Source: Haplosporangium gracile | Lineage: Eukaryota > Mortierellomycota > Mortierellomycetes > Mortierellales > Mortierellaceae | Length of the DNA stretch: 56,048 bases | Assembly: GCA_015499985.1 (NCBI GenBank) | Contig: JAAAUF010000064.1 | Span: 225 to 56,272, forward strand | Direction: 5' to 3' | In this document: positions 1 through 12,699 of the stretch, one piece after another | How the letters are laid out: every line of letters begins with the position of its first letter | How positions within the stretch are numbered: the first letter of the stretch is position 1 | Translations under genes and position numbers: made by a program | The notes under the pieces: model-generated | What the model was told of the DNA's origin: nothing | Database searches by the model: none | What the model saw: only the letters and a program-made list of their open reading frames with translations

Positions 1-954
1 AATTTGCTCCATGGTACCCGGTCGAGGCTCTTTTCTTGGAAGATATATATAAAGAAAAACAAAAAAAAAAACGCGACCCATACTGGGTGAAGGGATTTTT
101 TTTTTTCGTTTTTTGCGTCCAAACTCTCTAAAAAACGACACGATACTCCTTCTCTTCTTTCCAACGAGCAGCATGGACTAGAACCCTGTGCTTTGCTGAC
201 CCAAAAGAACAGAACAGCATGAGAGATTAGGCGTCTGTCTTTCATCGTCGCTCTCCTTTCTCTCTTCCCCTCCCCTTTGTAGCCACGAAAAACAGGGACC
301 AGAGATGACACGGAACAAAATTCACCGTTGAATCAAAACATCAGAGGAGAGGAGGAGGAACACGACACCAGAGTGCAAGGGATAGAGAAAGAGGAAGGAA
401 TGAATTCATACAGAAGTGAACGCGTCGCGCCATTATGAACGCGACCTTATCCCTCTTTACCCTGTTCTCTTCAGATAGTATACAGACTCTCTCCTTCTCA
501 CGTCAACTTGCGCTGTGTACCTGGATCACCCTTAACTCTGATGTCAATAATGAAGTCTTATGATACCAACAGATAAAGAGAAGGGGACGAGCTGGGACCT
601 GGGATCACATTCGCCAACGAATCTTACCGGGAGAGTGAGAGATATATCTTTGAGGTCGCAACTCTCAGGAACCCACTTCGTCTTGCTTCCATGCGAGAAT
701 ACATAACAGCATGATAGTCGATACTCGATTTGTTTACTTTACCCGCACAAACAAATAGAAATATTACCCGTATCGGGCTACCTGCCTGGAATTCTGTCAT
801 ACCCACTTCCATATCTCCGATCGACAAAATGAAAAACAACACAATCACCCCATGCATTAGTCCATCGCAAAGTAATGTACAGGTGTATCTTTTACTACGT
901 AAAAATGTCGTCTAGTTGAAGGGAAAAAAAGGTCAAAGAAAGGAAAGGAGGACC
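1..954. other. Left-edge spacer, no gene recognised
   Basis: This stretch lies downstream of the PEX6 stop codon (PEX6 is read on the minus strand). It has A/T-rich runs near 60-110 and purine-rich stretches around 340-400. Open frames at 624-857 (minus) and 730-915 (plus) are short, overlap each other and resemble nothing I know. It probably holds the PEX6 3' UTR and a distal spacer. Confidence 0.5.
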
Positions 955-3900
955 TTATTTACGGCCTTTGCCCTTGTTGGCTTTACCCTTCCCATTCTTC
1001 TTGCCAGTGCCATTGCCATTGCCGGATCCACCAAGAACCTCCTCAATAGCATTCTGATCTTGCTCGCTTACCATCAATGGCTCTTCCAACCCATTGTTGT
1101 CACTAGTCGCAGTTGCAGCAGCACCCCCTTCAACAGCAGATGTCCTCTCCACCGCCTGCTGCTCCTCCTCTGGCTGATGTGACACCTCCTCGTCAGCATG
1201 GTGTTGCTCTTGTGTGACATGATCAGCCACATGGCTATACTCCACAGACCGCCCCTTTCCTTTTCCCTTCACCTCCTTCCCCTTCCCCTTCCCAACATCA
1301 ACGTACTCTTCCTCCTCCTCTCCTTCCTCATGATGCTGATGACGGGACTCGGCAGAGATCAGATTCTGAGCCTCCTCAATCTTCCTCAGCGCCTCCGCCA
1401 ATTCCTTCTCCTCCTGCTCCTGATACAACAGCTTCTTCTTCTCGGCCTCAGCAGCAGCAGCAGCCTCGGCCTCCTTTGCGAAATCGTCACTGTTGAACAT
1501 CTTTTGGACCTGCTTGTAATGTTCCAGTTCCTGAGCGGATACGGAGGGGATCAATTCGGCCAGGGCTTGGTCAAAGTCTTCCTCGGTTACTTGGACGACA
1601 ATCTCTTCGGGCTGGGCGAGGTGGTCCAGGTAATATTGGGATGTAATTGGACGAGGCAGCGTCGATGTTTCGTCCTTGTTAATCACCACTATTTTCATAG
1701 TTGTTAATAGTATAAGACACAAAAAATCAGTTAGTCTACTTGAAAGATAGTCAAAGATATACAGAAACGTGAGAAAACAAACAAGAGAGAAGGAACTTAC
1801 CGACGCGGCTCTCGATACCGTCAGCGGTACGAGTCATGGCCTTGAGCATAGCATCCGAACAAAGCGCATAGAAATCTGCTCCAGTATAGTTAAAGGGACA
1901 CTTCTCCGCAACATTGGCGAGATCCAAGGAAGGATGCAGACGGAACTTGCGCGTCAACGCCTGGATGATTCTCAGCTGCTCCTCATGCTTGGTACTGACA
2001 CTCAAGTACAACAGCTTGTCGAACCGTCCAGGACGCAATAAGGCTGGGTCCAACAGATCCGGTCGGTTGGTCGCACCAATCACAAACACATCTCCCGATC
2101 CTTCACCTCCGTTCATGCCATCGAGCTCAGCAAGCAACTGTGAGACGATACGATCCATCACTCCTCCAGAATCACCCTTTTCTCCACGCTTGGGGGCAAC
2201 GGAATCCAACTCGTCAAAGAAGATGACACATGGCTTGGCATCACGGGCACGCTGGAAGACTCTACGGACGTTCGCCTCAGACTCTCCGATATACATGTTC
2301 AACAGCTCAGGACCCTTGACCGAGAAGAAGTTGAGCGAGCACGAGGTCGCCACAGCCTTGGCAAGCAATGTCTTTCCAGTACCGGGAGGACCATACAGTA
2401 AAATACCAGATCGCTTCTTGAGTCCACTGGCAAAGAGCTCGGGGTGCTCTAGGGGCAATTGGATAGTGTCGAGGATATCGTTCTTGACGGATGCCAAACC
2501 TCCGACATCGTCCCAGGTGACATTGGGGATCTTGGGTGCTCCGATCGAGTCCGAGTACGAGGCGCGGGCCTTGTTCAACGCAGTGTCGTAATCTGCTGCC
2601 GTGACAGTGACTCCAGCATTGACCAAGCTTTGGGCAGCCACAGCTCCCTTATTCCACTCCTCACTACGAACGATAATCATTTAGAAATAAACCAGCCGTT
2701 AAACATCGGTAATGAAAACTGACCAACGTCAAAGACCAATAAGAGTACAAAGCAAGGGTCTTACATGGACTTTTCGACACGGTCAATGGCGACAAGACCA
2801 GCACGACTAGTAAGATCGACAAGATCCTTGGCAACCAGGGCCGCAGTCTGTGTAGCCAACGAGTTCAGCGAGACATCGGGTCCCAAGGGAGTCGTCGTCG
2901 TCAAGTTCTTCAAGATGGCCAAACGCTGAGCCTCATCGGGAGCATCAAATCCGATCTCATGCAAGAAGCATCCCAAAACTGACGTGGGCACCTTGTCGAT
3001 ATCTCCAGTCGTCGCAATCACCGTCACAGGGTGGCCCATTGTCTTGAATGCATCACCCAACTGCGTGAAGCAACCCTTGAGCACAGTGGACAAAATTGGC
3101 TCTATAATAATTAGTAGGCAGAAATGCGTTAGCTACTGTACATATGGAACATGACACACATAACAGCAATGACAGGTTTTGTAGCTTACCTTGACCGGTC
3201 TCCAAAGCGACACTCTTTCTCGCAAGGGCGTCGATGTGGCGAAGGACCAGGATGCAAGGGCCACAGGCAATAGCCTTATCAAACTTGGCCCGAACAGCGA
3301 CCTCGGTCTTGGCGTCAGTATCGCTTGCAATGTCGAAGCAGTTGACCTCCATCACGTGGATTCCTGCAAGATCTGCGACCCAGTCAATTACTGTCTTCTT
3401 GCCGATGCCGCGAGCGCCGTGCAACAGCACAGTGCAGTTCAGGCCCAGCTTGGACGAGAAGGGGTGCAGTCCAGACGACACCAATTGGTATAGCTGAGCG
3501 AATGCCTTAGGCGCTGAAGCGTCATCCAACGCTGGGATCGCTGGGCTGCGAGCTGATTATGTAGAAGATGTCTGGACGTTAGTAAAGAGTTCAACTTTTA
3601 GTGGCAAAATCAGATCTCTGGGCAAAAAAAAAAACAAACATACCGTTGCGCTTCAACTTGGGGGGTACGCGGGAGTGCTCAAGTCCAGACTGAATCATCT
3701 TTGTGACAAAAGGATCAACCAGCTGGGTATGTTTGTTGGGACTACCTGCGTCTTCCAAATGAGTTAACTTGAAGTAAATAGTAGTCTTCAACGTCGATGC
3801 AGACAAAGGAAGCCTAATGTCAAGATCGCCAGCATCTTCAGGTCCCAACTGCTTTGGGGCAAGCTTAGCTGCCTCTTCATCAATTTCCACACCAATAACA

Positions 3901-6249
3901 TCACCTTCACAGACCACACGCTCATACTCCTCAAACCATTCCTTCAAAGCCTCAAGACAGGCAGTCTGCAAAGCCTTGTCGACCGTAGCAGGGGAGGCCA
4001 CTCTGGCAACTGTGACCGCCTTGGCGATGGTGGGCTCCTCCTGCTTCAGATGAGCAGCATCAATGGTGAGAGTAGCAGGCGATCCAAGGTTGAAGTGAAG
4101 TCCTGCGGGCAAGTAGACACGAGGCAAGACCAAGCTCTTAGTTGCATTTGTTGCTGGGAATGTCAATCCGTAGATCCTGCAGAATCGAGACTTCGACTTT
4201 GGCTCCTTTGCCGACACCACAACCTGGAAAAGGAGGGCGAATTCAAAAATATGGTGGTTAGTACTCACGTATTTGCTCAATGTTTTTCACTCCACCCAAC
4301 AGTAAACAAGAAACAGAAAATGGAAGAGCATTCTTACCCAGTCCCCGCTAAAGACACGCAGCTTTCCGAGCTGTGCAACATCAACAAAGATTCTTGCCTC
4401 GGGATCGTCCTCAGGTGAGGGCTGAGGGGACAGCTTCTGGGATGGATAATGACCCTTCTGGACCCAAGGCGCAAAGTCGACAGAGGTCTTCTTCACCGGC
4501 TGCTCCTGCTCCTCAGCAGCAGAAGAAGTCTTAGTGCTATCAGCCGCCTGGTGCGAGAACGACCGCATACGCCGGCTATGTCCGTTGACTTCCTTGTGGA
4601 TCTTCCGACCATCAATCTCATCTCCGGAATCTTCCATGACATCCGAAAACGTATTGTTGTCCTCCTCCTCTTCCTCATCGTCCTCCTCATCGTCGTCCTC
4701 CAGTTCCGCAATCGAAAAGTGCAAGTCCTTGAAAGCACTCTTGGATCCAGTCGACGTATGATGCTGGTCTTTGACCAAGAACCGGGAGGCAATAAAGTCG
4801 GCGTCGAATTCAAAGGGATCAGCCTCGTTTTCGAAAATGTTGAGATGGTTGTTGGGGATGGCCGCTCCAAAGAATTCTGCGTTGGTGGTAGAAGGTTGTT
4901 GATTCAATGCCTCGTCAGCCATGTCGGTGAAAATAACGCTGGTATCCTCCTCCATAACTCCCTGCAGGACCGGGTTGCACATAAGAGCTTTAATCGGTAA
5001 TTGCTCTCCGTTGGGACCCTGGATCGTGTATGTCTGGTCATATTGAATGATGACTGGCTCGCCGCCCTGTGGTAAAAAGTGACTCGAAATCAAGCTCGGT
5101 TCTAAGGATTTTTTGATCAAAATATGCCACTTTACGGTTAGAACCATGGTTCTCATTCCCTCTATTCCTCTTTAAACATTTCATTCGCTTGCAAGATATA
5201 CATGCCTTCTGAAATGATCTCGTATGCCTCGGAGGTGGTGGCGGCAAGGATGATTTCGTCCAGGACGACCAGATCGGTCTTTTGAATGGTAATATGAACC
5301 TGGTTGTCAAAGCTAGCTGATGGGAAGTATTTCCTTGCAAACTCTCCTGTGATAAAGCACTCATTCTCCGTCGTCTAAATTCCGTATTTTTCGCAATGCA
5401 AAGAGATGTCCGTTAGCGATCAATTGCACATAGTGTGGCACACAGCGATGGTTCGTCTTTGCAAGGTGAGATAATTAATACTAAAAACTTACGTCGGCGA
5501 CATGGCCATCAATGGAAGAGGTCAAGAGGACGGCCCGGGTGACGATGGCATTGAGCAATGGCCTGGGGATATGCTCGGCGGCAGTGTGCATCGGGAACGA
5601 GTCCTGCGAGGTGACGATCGCAACCGGAACCGAGTCTGATTTTTTATATTAGAATGTTGTGTAAACGAAAGTTTCGTCCGTTAGCCCGTGGAAAAGAAAA
5701 GAAAAATCAAGGTTCACACAAAATGGCTGGTTGGCCATCAAACCCACACAGCGACACATTTTGGTTGGACAACGAAGAAACGCTTCCTTTACACAATCGA
5801 CGAGGAAGCATGTAAAAAACGGTGGGTTTTCGCTTCCTGCCGGACGGATTTCCTCCTGGCGAGTTGTCTCTTGTCACTTTCAATCTTTTCTTCCCGATAA
5901 ATTGATCCTTGCTTGTAGTCGTATCCTGTTCAATTGGCAGATCGTCTGTCCTGTGGCTTAATTGCTATCCCTAGTCCTGTTACATTTTCCTCGTTGTATC
6001 ATTCCTCTCCTAATCCGATCATCCTCCTTGCAGTGTCCATGAAATGCGATAAAGAGACGTCCCCCTACCATGGACATCCACCTTAGATCGGCTGCTGGTA
6101 AGCTGGTTCCAGACGGGCTTAGTGACCTGGACTGTCTGGTGAAGGCGACGGAGGGCGACGTCAGAGTCTCGTTGAAGGGACTCTTCTGGGCGGACTAGAA
6201 GCTTGGACTGAACGCGGACATGAGCGGTGTTATTGCTGGAGATTGGCAT
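955..6249 (-). CDS. PEX6: Peroxisomal AAA+ ATPase Pex6 (peroxin-6), 9 exons
   Basis: Pex6 and Pex1 form the AAA+ motor that extracts the PTS1 receptor Pex5 from the peroxisomal membrane. Inferred exons: 6249-6069, 5635-5493, 5374-5202, 5082-4338, 4223-3644, 3552-3190, 3101-2765, 2663-1801, 1688-955. They join in phase to 1,372 aa. D2 is canonical: Walker A GPPGTGKT (about residue 932), Walker B VIFFDEL and the second region of homology [21 protein letters not shown]1 is degenerate: its P-loop reads GARGIGKKT (about 653) and its Walker B position LVLRHIDA lacks the DE pair, as is usual in Pex6. The block [16 protein letters not shown] in the last exon is typical of the Pex6 C terminus. An acidic run follows residue 320. 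The last ~180 residues form an unusual charged, KGKGKG-rich tail. The exon 3/4 border is the least certain. Confidence 0.93.
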
Positions 6250-6821
6250 GGTCTTGTGTTTTTCGTTTGTTCGCGGGTCCTTGGAATGAGTGAAATGAGA
6301 TTAGGGTAAGGAAGGAGTAAAGGGGAATGTAGTCTGGAAAAAGCAAGGAGAAAAAAGTAGTTAAAAGGTCTAGTGCTAGTGTTAAGTGATAAGAGGGGGG
6401 GGAGTAAAGAAGAAAAGAGAAAGTGACAGGAAGGAAAAAAGGAAGAATAAGAAGTAGGAAGTGACAGGAAAGTGTAAAGAAACCAGAAGAAGGAACAAGA
6501 AAGTAAAAGAAAAGTGTCGGCTCACTCGTGTGCAGACAAGCCTGGTCGTGCAAAGCGGGCGGGTTCTTCTTTTCTTTGTCCCCACTTTCCTCCAACCCAA
6601 TTCAACTCCACCCTTTGTGCAAACGCCTCTCTAACTTCCCCGGTCCGTGTTCACATGATCACAGCAGATCGAGCCAATCGGTGGCTTGCTCCTTCTCTTT
6701 CCCCTTGGCCCTCTTCGGCTTCTTTTGTTCCTGAAAAAAGTGAGAAACTGAAACGGCCTTTCCTTTTTCTCACACCCATTCATTCACTTCCTTCTCCACA
6801 ACCAGCGGCAACCGGACTAGA
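6250..6821. promoter_or_regulatory. Divergent promoter between PEX6 and HTD2-like gene
   Basis: This 572-bp spacer separates the start codons of PEX6 (minus) and the HTD2-like gene (plus), so it must hold both promoters. It is purine-rich on the PEX6 side and C/T-rich just before the HTD2 start. No TATA box is obvious. A CCAAT pentamer is listed separately. Confidence 0.6.
6674..6678 (+). promoter_or_regulatory. CCAAT box candidate
   Basis: A CCAAT pentamer inside GAGCCAATCGG lies about 145 bp upstream of the HTD2-like start. The flanks fit the extended HAP-complex site (CCAATCR). One pentamer can occur by chance, so this is only a candidate. Confidence 0.3.
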
Positions 6822-8191
6822 ATGACATCCCTCATGCTGGCCCATTCAAGGCTCGCCCTCAGAGCAACAACTGCCTCCAAGGCCTCACTCACCTCACTCA
6901 CCCCATTCGTCCGCCACCTCCTCCCCTCCCTCTCCTCCTATGTCGTCGCGTCCTCACACGCACACTATTCAACTTCGGGCTCCTCGGCAGCGGACATTAT
7001 CTCAGCCTGGAAGACCAACATCCTCCAAAAACCCGTTTTCCTCGAACGCGACACAATCCGCCCGCAAACCCTCCAAATGCTCTCCATGACCCTCAACAAA
7101 TCTACCCCCTCCTCTTCTCCTCTCTCCTCTTCATTCTTCGCACCCGGCAGCCCACTCCCCGTAAACTGGCACCACGCCTTCTTCCCCCCAATGATCGGCG
7201 AATCCGACCTCGGCGAAGATGGTTACGAAATGACACACGCACCCCCCGCACCCTTCCTTGCACGGATGTGGGCCGGCGGTGGAGTTGAGCAAAACCCTGC
7301 CAACCTGCTGAGGGTCGGTCAGGAGATGGTGATGAAGACGCGGTGTACGGGGGTGGATATTAAAGAGAATCGGGAGGGGAAGGTGATGGTGTTTGTTAGT
7401 TTGGAGAAGGTGGTCGAGAATGAGTTTGGGGTCGCGTTGACGGATACCAGGACGTTTGTGTATATGGAGAAGGATAAGGAGACTCCTGTCAAGCCTAAAC
7501 TTGTCAAACGTGAGTTTTCTTTTGCTTTATTGCTCGTTTTGTTTAAAACGTGTGATGTTGCTGGATCGAAGGGACTGACGATCTACTTTCATGCTTGTGA
7601 ATTGAACAAAAATAATAGCGAGGAGACAGGCGGATGTGTCGATGGACGTGCACCCGACAGCGATCCAGCTCTTCCGCTACTCGGCCTTGACCTTCAATAG
7701 CCATCGCATCCACTTTGATCACGAGTACGCTAACAACGTTGAAGACCACCCTGGTAAGTCAACCTTCCTCGTTTGTCTCTTTTTCAACTGATTGCAGTAA
7801 AAATGATGATTCGTAATGTGCCACCAATTCGTAACACACTTTAAACTGAACATCGACTAATCCAAATATCCTACCTTCTTCGCTTTACAACTCCTTCTCC
7901 CTTCCTTCTCTCCACATAACAGCCTGTCTGGTACACGGACCCCTCTCGGCAACACTCCTCCTCGAACCCCTTCGCCAATCCCTCCTTCAACCCGGACAAA
8001 TCATCAAAAACTTCCGTTACCGAGCCCTCTCTCCACTCTACGTCGATCAGCCCATCAAGATCTGTGCCAAGAAAATGGCGCTCATCCCCACCATGGACGC
8101 AGATGTCGAAGCGAGTTATGAAGTCTGGGTTGAGAACCCTCAAGGTGGACTGGCCATGTCTGGCACCGTTGAAGTCGTCCAAGAGCAGTAA
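6822..8191 (+). CDS. HTD2: Mitochondrial 3-hydroxyacyl-thioester dehydratase, HTD2-type
   Basis: The product probably dehydrates 3-hydroxyacyl-ACP in mitochondrial type II fatty acid synthesis, the route to octanoyl-ACP and lipoic acid. Inferred exons 6822-7509, 7619-7753 and 7923-8191 join in phase to 363 aa. The first ~50 residues are rich in Arg, Ser, Ala and Leu and nearly free of acid, as in a mitochondrial presequence. The N-terminal hotdog half has the family-type features FFPPM...LGEDGY and MWAGGGVE. The C-terminal half carries RYSALTFNSHRIHFDHEYA (about residues 249-267), matching the hydratase motif with catalytic Asp/His positions (N-x-x-R-I-H-x-D). Introns are bounded by GTGAGT/TAG and GTAAGT/CAG. 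It is divergent from PEX6 and convergent with the ferric reductase. The fatty-acid link to PEX6 may be coincidental. Confidence 0.9.
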
Positions 8192-8397
8192 CAATAGATA
8201 ATAAAATAGTAACTGTCCGTTGTGTATTAAGTAACGATGATGGGATTGCGTTTTATGAAATGGCAGTATGCTATGCAATGATATGTAGTAGATGTATATA
8301 GTAAAAAAGGTGTATATGTATGTGAAAGATATAGGAAAGAAAAAAAAGAAGCTGGTATGCAAAAGATGGTGCAACGTGGAATGGGAGAGAGCAATAT
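8192..8397. other. Convergent 3' spacer
   Basis: This 206-bp A/T-rich spacer separates the convergent HTD2-like gene and ferric reductase. It should hold both 3' UTRs; AATAAAA near 8200 is a possible polyadenylation signal for HTD2. Confidence 0.5.
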
Positions 8398-11300
8398 CTA
8401 AGGAGCCCAGGTCTCGCGGTGGAAATCAACAGCCCAACAAGCCTTCTTACAACTCTCCTCAATCATGTCCACAAACGCATCCGGTCCACCTCCAAACACA
8501 ATCACTCCTCCCTCCTTCACCTTCACCTCCTGCTCCTCCACTCCACCAATCAACGACTCGATCTCGTCACTTCCTTTACCACTGCGACGGTGACCAACAC
8601 CGAGGGTGATGAGTTCTTGAATATGGTGGTTGACTTGGATTCGTCCACGCTTAAACTCGATTCCTTGCTGTTTCTTGACGGCGGCCTTCATCACCCCATG
8701 GCGGTGCAACGTCGCACTCCCCGAAACAGCTGCAACAGAGGCATCATCACCGCCAAGTCCACGGATCAAGTTCGCATACGACCTGAACGCCGCATTATTC
8801 GTCTCCGCCACTGACGCCGTCGCCACTCTACCAGCGCCTCCATGACTCGAACTGGCCCTAAACAAGTTGGTCCGCCTGGCCACAAAAAGTGCCAGATACC
8901 CTATACAACTAGTAGCCAGAACATGCACAATACCAGGCAAGATCGCATAACTCCACATACACCGGTTGGTCATATGTTGATCACGCTCCCTGGTCGTACG
9001 ACACCACCGGTATTCACCTTTATACGTCCCCTCCCAAGGGATGGCGCGTCCCCACAGGTAGGCCAGCATAGGAAGGACGAGGATGAGGGTTGTGAGGTAG
9101 AGGTCTTTTTTCGCGTGGATGGTGGCGATAGCGGCCGAGTTTGCAGCCGAGAAGGTTGGGAGGGCCTTGTAGCGGTAACACCCTGAGGCGAAGGCTGCGG
9201 CGGCGGCAACAGAGGTAGAGACGCCATTAAGGAGAGTCTTGATGTTGATATCGTTCGTGGTCAGGGTCGATGCGCTATCGGACCTTGAGTTGGAGGATGG
9301 CGAGACAGAGATAATGGCGGCCACGGAGCTGGCACTGGAGCTGGTCGAACCGCTGCCACTGCCGCCGGAGCACTCTGCACCACAGCCCATACAACAGTTT
9401 TCCTCCTGTCCCTCGGCAGCAGTAGTACGGCGGCCATTACTGAGTTTCGAAGCAACAGACCCATACTTCAACTTGCTCTCCTTGTCTCCTCCCAACAACG
9501 GCGCCGACTCATGATTCTTCCCCTCATCATCCCCATCCTGGCCCAGCTCATCAACACGTCCACAGACAAACTCACTCGTACACAGCCCACTCTCACACAA
9601 CGGTGGTGGGGCCGTCTTATCAGGTCTCGAGACATAGATCTGGGTGTGGAGCCAAGACGTGAACCGGGGGTCATGAGTGATCCTGTGCATGAAATCGCCA
9701 TAGGCATAAAGCTCGCTTTCGTAACGGAAGGTGCAGATCAGATGAACTTCGATCGTTGCTGGGTTGTTCATTGATTTCTGGGAGGCCTCGATCTGAGCCG
9801 CCATTGCTTTTAGAAGGCCCATGAATGTCGTGATCGCCGCCCCCGCTAATTTGTGGATGAAATAAAAAAAATGAAAAATATGATGGTAAATAATTAGTCA
9901 AAAAGCGCATAAGTGACCAGAATATGAAAATATGAAAATATTCATAGGAGCAATTGTACCGGAGAATATGACCATGACACCAGAGGACAGATAATCATGC
10001 GTCCGATCTCCAAAGACTCCATCGACCCTTGCCTTCAACACCACAGGCTCCTCCGTCGTCGCATTCTCACACAGCTTCGCCAACCCACCCGTCCAACTCG
10101 TCTTTGTCTCCTGGAAAGTCCTCACATAAATCGTCATCGAATATGGATCTTCGGCCCAATACGATGCAATCGTAAACGGATGATATATCATGCTCAGTTC
10201 GGGGAACTCGATATTGACATAATCTCCTGGGTAATATGGTTTGAGTGGCTCGAGACGATCCTTGGAGACGAGGACGATGGTCAGGATATCGGCTTCCTTA
10301 TCAAAGGAACAAATCGCGTCGGGCGAGATGGCGCAGGATTGGATGAATTTCGGGACGAACCGGTCAGCGAGGTAGAGGCAGACGGAGGGGAAGACGTAGT
10401 ACCAGATCATGTAGTATGGATAATGCATTAGGGTGCCCACAAAGGTGATGACGGTGAAGACACGGTGCAGGGTGATGAAGAGTAGGTAGCAGCTTCTCCG
10501 GACTTGTGGGATCGCTGTTATCCCCAGACCCAACAGCGCCGCCTACCATGTATCATGAAGATCAAGAGATTATAGCGATGATGGGTTAGATGTGAAAACA
10601 AAAAAGACGTGACCTTTTTTCTTTACTCCTTTTTTTAGGAGTGCTTTTTTACACTTCGTTACCAAGAATACAACCGGGCACGAACGCCAAAAAAAAAATG
10701 TCAAAGAAAGAAAGCGTGACTTACATAGGCAATAAGAGCGATCAAGTTCTGAGGTCCTCGCGTGTTACCATCAAAATTGAAGTTGCGCCAAAAGGCATCG
10801 AAATGGACATAGTACAGGATATAGCACACCGTATGGATCGTGCTCCAGACAATAAATGCAACACCCATCCATCGATGCAGTGGCAAGAGGTCCGCGTAGG
10901 TGAACCCAAGAGCCTGCATCATCGATCTTCGTAGGACCAGAAGGAGGAGCAGACCGCAGGATCCCATTGCTGCGTATCCACTGCCGAATGCAATATACGC
11001 TACATTGTCCAAGTGAAGAGAGATAGGATACGAGGTCAATTGCTTGATATATCTTGAAGTTGTAGGAGGTTGCCATTTTTGTTTTCAGATGATATTCATT
11101 GTAGAAGTTGTCAAAGTCTGTCAAAATTGAACAAAAGAGCAGCCACTAATGGTCAGAAAGGAGATAACAAAAAAAAAGAAGATAACATACCCATGAAAGC
11201 GGCATACTCGCCCAATCTCTTCCTCCCCCTCGGCAAATAAACAACTACCGGCTGCACAAACCAAACCAGATTCAATGCCACCGAAACACCAACCAGCGCC

Positions 11301-11626
11301 CAATACTTGTATGTATACCCCAACCACGGATCATGTCTCTCCCACACCGAGATTCTCTTCCTCTCCTTCACAGAAGTAGTAGAAACGAGGCGGATAGACT
11401 CTTGGAAGAGATCATCGGCGCGGTAGTAGTGGCCCCAGATGGTGATGAGGTGAGAGAGGATGGCCGGGGTGGCAAAGAGGCTGATGAAGATCAGATCCCG
11501 TCGGTTGAAGTAATACAAGTCTGAGAGGCGGACGGGAACCAGCCAGGTGATCCTGAAGTCGATGAAGAGAAATATCACCCAGATGAAGAGGGTTGCCAGG
11601 GCGAGTGCCTGGAATTTGTAGCCCAT
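8398..11626 (-). CDS. Ferric-chelate reductase / NOX-like flavocytochrome with NADPH-domain insertion
   Basis: This is a membrane oxidoreductase that would pass electrons from NADPH through FAD and two haems, most likely to ferric iron outside the cell. Inferred exons: 11626 to ~11208, 11052-10725, 10542-9960, 9845-8398; about 925 aa. Several N-terminal membrane spans are visible. Two helices carry paired His 14 residues apart: HRWMGVAFIVWSTIH (about 199/213) and HRVFTVITFVGTLMH (about 275/289), the bis-haem signature. HPFTIAS is the FAD motif. VMVIFSAGAAITTF (about 440) starts the NADPH fold and VIVFGGGPDAF near the C terminus ends it. Between them lie ~330 extra residues with Ser/Gly linkers and two hydrophobic spans (about 691-709 and 741-768). 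The exon 1/2 joint is uncertain: donor GTATGC at 11207 or GTTATC at 11186 fits the phase. Its upstream spacer carries three iron-type GATA sites. NADPH oxidase is a less likely alternative. Confidence 0.87.
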
Positions 11627-12155
11627 TTCTGTTGGTGATGTTGTGTTTTAGTTGAAGGGAGGTAGGAGAGTGGCGTGTGTGTGTAGTGTTGTAAGTGAAG
11701 GCTGTGTGTCGAGATGAGTGGGCGAATTTGAAGTGTTGTGCTGTATCTGTACAAGAGTATGTGTGCGTTCCCCCTAGGTGAGTTGGTCTGATCGGGCAGC
11801 AGAAAAAAAAAGGTGTGCGCGTATTGGGTGGTAGAGGTCGGGTATATATAAAAGAGAGCGAATTGTTAAGTGGGAGAATAAGGAAGGAGAGAAGAAGGGA
11901 AGGGTGGTATAAAACGTAGAAAGGAACGAAGGAAGAGGAGGGAGGGGTGAGGGGGGAGAGGGGGAAGAGGAGAGAGTGGGCGGCGTCGAATATGAGTCTG
12001 GTGAGTGATGGATGTGTTTTGGGTTTGGAGAGGAGTGAAAGAGAAATAGGGGAACCTTGGTCACTATTTATTTGTTTTGTTTACTTCGCAGAGAAAGAAA
12101 CGAGGCTCAGATACCCGCCGCACACAGACACGCAAGGGTTAGTAAAAAAAATTGG

Positions 12156-12164
12156 ATCTGATAA
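12156..12164 (+). promoter_or_regulatory. Iron-type GATA site 1 (ATCTGATAA)
   Basis: This is a perfect match to ATCWGATAA, the published target of fungal iron-responsive GATA repressors (Urbs1, SreA, Sre1). It lies about 530 bp upstream of the ferric reductase start. It shares the longer context AATTGGATCTGATAAC with site 3. Confidence 0.6.
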
Positions 12165-12359
12165 CGAAAAAACTCAACCTGAAACTCACCCACGCTTACC
12201 TCTCAACTCTTTCTTGTACATAAATACACCTACCGCTCACTTTCGTTCATTCAATTAAGCCCACAACGCAACCTGATTGGGAGAGAGAGTAGGGAGGGAT
12301 GGTGCTCGTGCATGTGTTGTAACGATGGGGACAGGCGAAAAAAAGGACAAAAGAAGGAA

Positions 12360-12361
<2 letters not shown>

Positions 12362-12406
<45 letters not shown>
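12362..12406. repeat. (AG)n microsatellite
   Basis: An uninterrupted run of about 22 AG dinucleotides lies in the ferric reductase upstream region. It is a purine-strand tract that is likely to vary in length between strains. Confidence 0.95.
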
Positions 12407-12408
<2 letters not shown>

Positions 12409-12699
12409 GAGGAGAGGAGTGCGTTCATTTCCAAAATAGGATCGATCCCTTTCTCTATTCTTCGCCTTTTTCCACACACAGACACACTAACACTTCTTGG
12501 TCAAGTACTTGCACAGTCTTTGGAGCGAGCGGAGGGTGAAGTCAAGTGTGAGAGGTAAGGGGTGAGAGGGTAGAGGTAGGGACGCAAAGTTACAGAGTGA
12601 AAAAGTGAGGGAGACGATTAATGAAAGGAGAGAAGGAAGAAAGAGAAGGGTGAGGAGGGACAGAGGGTGGTAAGCGGCCCGCATGGACATGCAAGCTAG

